DNA of 26,981 nt from assembly GCA_039649115.1 (NCBI GenBank), contig JBBWZQ010000403.1:1-26981 (forward strand), read 5' to 3'. How positions within the stretch are numbered: position 1 is the first letter of the stretch; every line of letters starts with the position of its first letter. Shown in pieces: positions 24,285-26,981 of this stretch. Source of the DNA: DATEJJ01 sp039649115. Its GTDB lineage: Bacteria > Actinomycetota > Actinomycetes > Mycobacteriales > Micromonosporaceae. The position numbers and the translations under genes were made by a program. The notes beneath the pieces are model-generated. The model saw nothing but the letters and a program-made list of their open reading frames with translations, was not told the origin of the DNA and did no database searches.

Positions 24285-25620
24285 TCTGCCGGTCGCGGTC
24301 GCGGCGCACTCGGACGCCGGCCTCGACGCCGGCCTCGGGGATGCGGCCCGCTTCGTCGACGAGCCGGCGAAGGACGCCGCGACAAGCGCGGTCGACGCCG
24401 AGCGCACCCCGTACCAGCGGGACCGCGCCCGCGTGCTGCACTCCGCCGCGTTCCGCCGGCTGGCGGTCAAGACCCAGGTGCACACCGTGGGCGAGGAGGA
24501 CGGGCTGGCGCAGCCGGAGCCGGGTTCCGGCGGCGGCGAGGCGCCGTCCTTCCTGCGTACCAGGCTCACCCACTCGCTGGAGGTCGCGCAGATCGGCCGT
24601 GAGATGGGAGCGTTGCTCGGCTGCGACCCGGACGTGGTCGACACCGCCGGGCTGGCGCACGACCTGGGGCACCCGCCGTTCGGCCACAACGGCGAGCAGG
24701 CCCTTGACGAGGTGGCGAGTCGGTGCGGCGGATTCGAAGGCAACGCGCAGACGCTTCGCGTACTCACCAGACTGGAGGCAAAGGTGGTCGGGCCCGGCGG
24801 CGGGTCCGCGGGCCTCAACCTGACGCGGGCGTCGTTGGATGCTTCTTGCAAATATCCGTGGTTCCGCACCGAGGACGACCGCAAATTCGGGGTGTACGCG
24901 GACGACGTGGAAGTCTTCTCATGGTTGCGGGCGGGCGCCCCCGAGCCCCGGCGCCGGTGCCTGGAGGCCCAGGTGATGGACTGGGCCGACGACGTCGCCT
25001 ACTCGGTGCACGACGTCGAGGACGGGGTGCACGGCGGCTTCGTGGTACCCAGCCGGCTGCGCCAGGACGCGGACGAGCGGGCGGCGCTGTGCGCCGACGT
25101 GGCCGCCGTCTACTCGACCGAGTCCCCCGGCGACCTGGCCGCCGTGCTGGACGAGCTGCTCGACGATCCGCTGCTGACCCCGCTGTACGGCTACGACGGC
25201 GGCCACGCCGCGCTGGCCGCGCTCAAGCGGGTCACCAGCGTGCTGACCGGCCGGCTGGTGTCGGCCGCGATCACCGCCACCCGGGCCCGCTTCGGCGACG
25301 CGCCGTTGCGCCGGTACGCGGCGGACCTGGTGGTGCCGCGCCGCACCCGGGCCGAGTGCGCGCTGCTGAAGGGGATCGCGCTGCGGTACGTGATGCGCCG
25401 GCCGGGCTCCGGGGACCGGTACGCCCGGCAGCGGGAGGTGCTCACCGCACTCGTCGGCACGCTGGCCGACCGGGCACCGGACCGGCTCGACCCGATCTTC
25501 GCGCCGCTCTGGCGCGCGGCCGGCGACGACGCGGCCCGGCTCCGGGTGGTGATCGATCAGGTCGCCAGCCTCACCGACCCTGGCGCGCTGGCCTGGTACC
25601 GGCGGCTCGTCGTCTGCTGA
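24271..25620 (+). CDS. dgt: Deoxyguanosinetriphosphate triphosphohydrolase-like protein
   Basis: A 449-residue HD-domain dNTP triphosphohydrolase. Metal ligands are visible in RTRLTHSLEVAQIGREM (His101) and LAHDLGHPPFGHNGEQALDE (His130-Asp131), and later conserved blocks are GFEGNAQTLRVLT and MDWADDVAYSVHDVEDG. The enzyme hydrolyses dNTPs to deoxynucleosides and triphosphate, controlling pool size. In many actinobacteria dgt lies next to dnaG; that gene is not in this window. Between KTQVHTVGEEDG and FLRTRLTH there are about 15 extra Gly/Pro/Glu-rich residues encoded by a copy of the dispersed repeat. The N-terminus (about residues 1-45) is longer than usual. ATG 24271 overlaps the upstream gene by 14 nt. 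Confidence 0.93.
   Translation: MSQNDLPVAVAAHSDAGLDAGLGDAARFVDEPAKDAATSAVDAERTPYQRDRARVLHSAAFRRLAVKTQVHTVGEEDGLAQPEPGSGGGEAPSFLRTRLTHSLEVAQIGREMGALLGCDPDVVDTAGLAHDLGHPPFGHNGEQALDEVASRCGGFEGNAQTLRVLTRLEAKVVGPGGGSAGLNLTRASLDASCKYPWFRTEDDRKFGVYADDVEVFSWLRAGAPEPRRRCLEAQVMDWADDVAYSVHDVEDGVHGGFVVPSRLRQDADERAALCADVAAVYSTESPGDLAAVLDELLDDPLLTPLYGYDGGHAALAALKRVTSVLTGRLVSAAITATRARFGDAPLRRYAADLVVPRRTRAECALLKGIALRYVMRRPGSGDRYARQREVLTALVGTLADRAPDRLDPIFAPLWRAAGDDAARLRVVIDQVASLTDPGALAWYRRLVVC
24508..24540 (+). repeat. Partial copy of the dispersed intragenic repeat in dgt
   Basis: GCGCAGCCGGAGCCGGG at 24508-24524 is identical to dus 18841-18857, and the next 16 bases match dus at 11 positions. The right half of the hairpin is not conserved. 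It encodes AQPEPGSGGGE, the same frame as the ECF ATPase tail (RPEPDLGEG) but a different frame from dus. Confidence 0.55.
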
Positions 25621-25633
25621 CTGGAGGTCCACA

Positions 25634-26872
25634 ATGGACGAACAGGTTTTCGTGATCGTCGGTGCGTCACTCGCTGGCGCGAACGCGGCGCAGGCGCTGC
25701 GCGAGGCCGGGTTCGAGGGCCGGCTGGTGCTGATCGGGGAGGAGACCGAGCGGCCGTACGAGCGGCCGCCGCTGACCAAGGGGTACCTGCTGGGCAAGGA
25801 GCCGCGCGACAAGGCCTTCGTGCACGACGCGAACTGGTACGGCGAGCACGGCGTGGAGCTGCTGCTCGGGGTACGCGCGACCAACCTGGACGCGGCCAAC
25901 CACGCACTGGTCCTCGACGGGTTCGAGCCGCTGCGGTACGACAAGCTGCTGCTGGCCACGGGGTCACGGGTACGGCGCCTCGACGTGCCCGGCGTCGACC
26001 TGCACGGCGTGCGGTACCTGCGGACCCTGCCGGAGTCCGACGCGCTGCGGGAGGACCTGCGGCCGGGCGCCTCCGTGGTCGTCGTCGGCGCCGGGTGGAT
26101 CGGTCTGGAGGTGGCCGCCGCGGCCCGGGAACACGGCGCCTCGGTCGTCGTGGTGGAGATGGAGGCGCTGCCACTGCACCGGGTACTCGGCGACGAGGTG
26201 GCCTCGGTGTTCGAGCGGCTGCACACGTCGCACGACGTGGCGTTCCGGTTCTCGTCGACGGTCGCGGAGATCCGGGGCACCGCGGGCCGGGTGACGTCCG
26301 TGGTGCTCGGCGACGGTACCGAGCTGCCGGCCGACGTGGTGCTGGTGGCCATCGGCATCACGCCGGCCACCGAGCTGGCGACCGCGGCCGGCCTGCGCGT
26401 GGACAACGGCATCGTCACCGACGCGGCCTTGCGGACCTCCGCCCCGGACATCTTCGCGGCCGGGGACGTGGCGAACGCGTTCAACCCGCTGCTGGGCCGG
26501 GCGGTGCGGGTGGAGCACTGGTCCAACGCGCTGAACGGGGGCAAGGCGGTGGCGCGGTCGATGCTGGGCGAGGAGCTCGCGTACGACCGGGTCCCGTACT
26601 TCTTCACCGACCAGTACGACCTGGGCATGGAGTACGCGGGCTGGGCGGAGCCGGGCGGGTACGACCGGGTGGTGTTCCGGGGTGATGTCGAGGGCCGGGA
26701 GTTCGTCGCGTTCTGGGTCTCGGGTGGCCGGGTGCTGGCCGGGATGAACGTGAACGTCTGGGACGTGCAGGAGCAGATCCAGGCACTGGTACGGGCCGGG
26801 TATGCCGGCAAGGCCGTGGACCTCGCGAAGCTGTCCGATGTGGACGTCGCGCTGGGAGATCTCGTGAACTAG
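25634..26872 (+). CDS. FAD-dependent ferredoxin/rubredoxin reductase-like flavoprotein
   Basis: A 412-residue NAD(P)H-dependent oxidoreductase of the ferredoxin reductase type that serves P450 and dioxygenase systems. An N-terminal FAD dinucleotide fold has IVGASLAGANAAQALREAG and the conserved ERPPLTKGYL. A second dinucleotide fold for NAD(P)H has VVVVGAGWIGLEVAAAAREH. FAAGDVAN is the FAD-binding Asp motif, followed by the C-terminal reductase domain with VEHWSNALNGG. It would pass electrons from NAD(P)H to a small iron-sulfur or rubredoxin partner, but no ferredoxin or P450 gene is in the window. ATG 25634 has GGAGG (25622-25626) 7 nt upstream and follows dgt by 13 nt, so it may be co-transcribed. 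Confidence 0.92.
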   Translation: MDEQVFVIVGASLAGANAAQALREAGFEGRLVLIGEETERPYERPPLTKGYLLGKEPRDKAFVHDANWYGEHGVELLLGVRATNLDAANHALVLDGFEPLRYDKLLLATGSRVRRLDVPGVDLHGVRYLRTLPESDALREDLRPGASVVVVGAGWIGLEVAAAAREHGASVVVVEMEALPLHRVLGDEVASVFERLHTSHDVAFRFSSTVAEIRGTAGRVTSVVLGDGTELPADVVLVAIGITPATELATAAGLRVDNGIVTDAALRTSAPDIFAAGDVANAFNPLLGRAVRVEHWSNALNGGKAVARSMLGEELAYDRVPYFFTDQYDLGMEYAGWAEPGGYDRVVFRGDVEGREFVAFWVSGGRVLAGMNVNVWDVQEQIQALVRAGYAGKAVDLAKLSDVDVALGDLVN

Positions 26873-26921
26873 TTCGGTCGGGTCGCGTACGTGGGCAGCC
26901 CGTGCCCGGCCGGTGGTTGGG

Positions 26922-26981
26922 CTACGGCGTGCCGTCGAGCCCTGGGGCGGCGACCGGCAATCCGATGGAGCGGGCCACATC
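26922..26981 (-). CDS. Possible 3' end of a leftward gene (20 codons)
   Basis: On the minus strand bases 26981-26922 read DVARSIGLPVAAPGLDGTP and a TAG stop, plausible as a protein C-terminus converging on the flavoprotein gene. A plus-strand frame starting at GTG 26902 is also open to the end of the window with similar base use, so the edge cannot be resolved. No conserved motif is visible in either. Confidence 0.25.
   Translation of the reverse strand, partial: DVARSIGLPVAAPGLDGTP

Overview
The window is high-GC actinobacterial chromosome, most like Micromonosporaceae (Actinoplanes/Micromonospora/Dactylosporangium type). This rests on strong G/C preference at codon third positions, many GTG starts, frequent leaderless genes, abundant GTACC/GGTACC words in coding sequence, and the actinobacterial order HIT protein - phoH - ybeY - corC-like - cytidine-deaminase-like - era - recO - uppS - glyS - dus - dgt. 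The family assignment is inference, because no rRNA gene is present. I see no tRNA, CRISPR array, insertion sequence, prophage or obvious transferred island. This is largely core chromosome.

Layout. 1-131: 3' end of a HIT-family gene. 169-1530: a serine beta-lactamase-like hydrolase. 1544-1591: a perfect 16-bp-arm palindrome. 1791-4994: a tight operon of phoH, ybeY, a CBS/CorC membrane protein and a cytidine-deaminase-like protein without zinc ligands. 5036-6556: a membrane-anchored proline-rich protein with a DnaJ-C-terminal-like N-terminus. 6572-6653: two palindromes. 6704-9225: era, recO and uppS. 9266-12173 (minus strand): an ECF vitamin transporter (ykoE, double ATPase, EcfT) behind a clear TPP riboswitch at 12256-12365. 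12482-14401: a large acyl-CoA dehydrogenase, ended by a bidirectional terminator shared with a two-helix membrane protein (14442-15047, minus). 15157-15785 (minus): a SmtB-type ArsR regulator and a small membrane protein. 15849-16681: an ABM-domain protein overlapping a one-helix membrane protein. 16770-18149: glyS. 18167-18691 (minus) and 18710-19912 (plus): a short XdhC-like protein and tRNA-dihydrouridine synthase, fired from overlapping divergent -10 elements. 19988-22675: ppdK. 22788-26872: a VOC protein, an AI-2E transporter, dgt and a ferredoxin-reductase-like flavoprotein.

Functional themes are RNA maturation and translation (phoH, ybeY, era, glyS, dus), DNA repair and nucleotide pools (recO, dgt), cell-wall lipid carrier synthesis (uppS), thiamine-precursor uptake under TPP control, and central carbon metabolism (ppdK, acyl-CoA dehydrogenase).

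The most unusual signal is a family of related ~46-50 bp GC-rich repeats lying inside genes. One copy sits in a lengthened loop of Dus, two tandem copies make up a C-terminal tail on the ECF ATPase, and a half copy sits in an enlarged loop of Dgt. They are read in different frames, and the Dus copy forms an imperfect hairpin. This resembles the Rickettsia palindromic elements that insert into genes without breaking them. Other notable points are the back-to-back leaderless promoters of xdhC/dus, a triplicated 17-nt start-codon segment making a chain of NTGA overlaps before the AI-2E gene, and at least six candidate leaderless starts with a -10-like hexamer 6-8 nt from the initiation codon.
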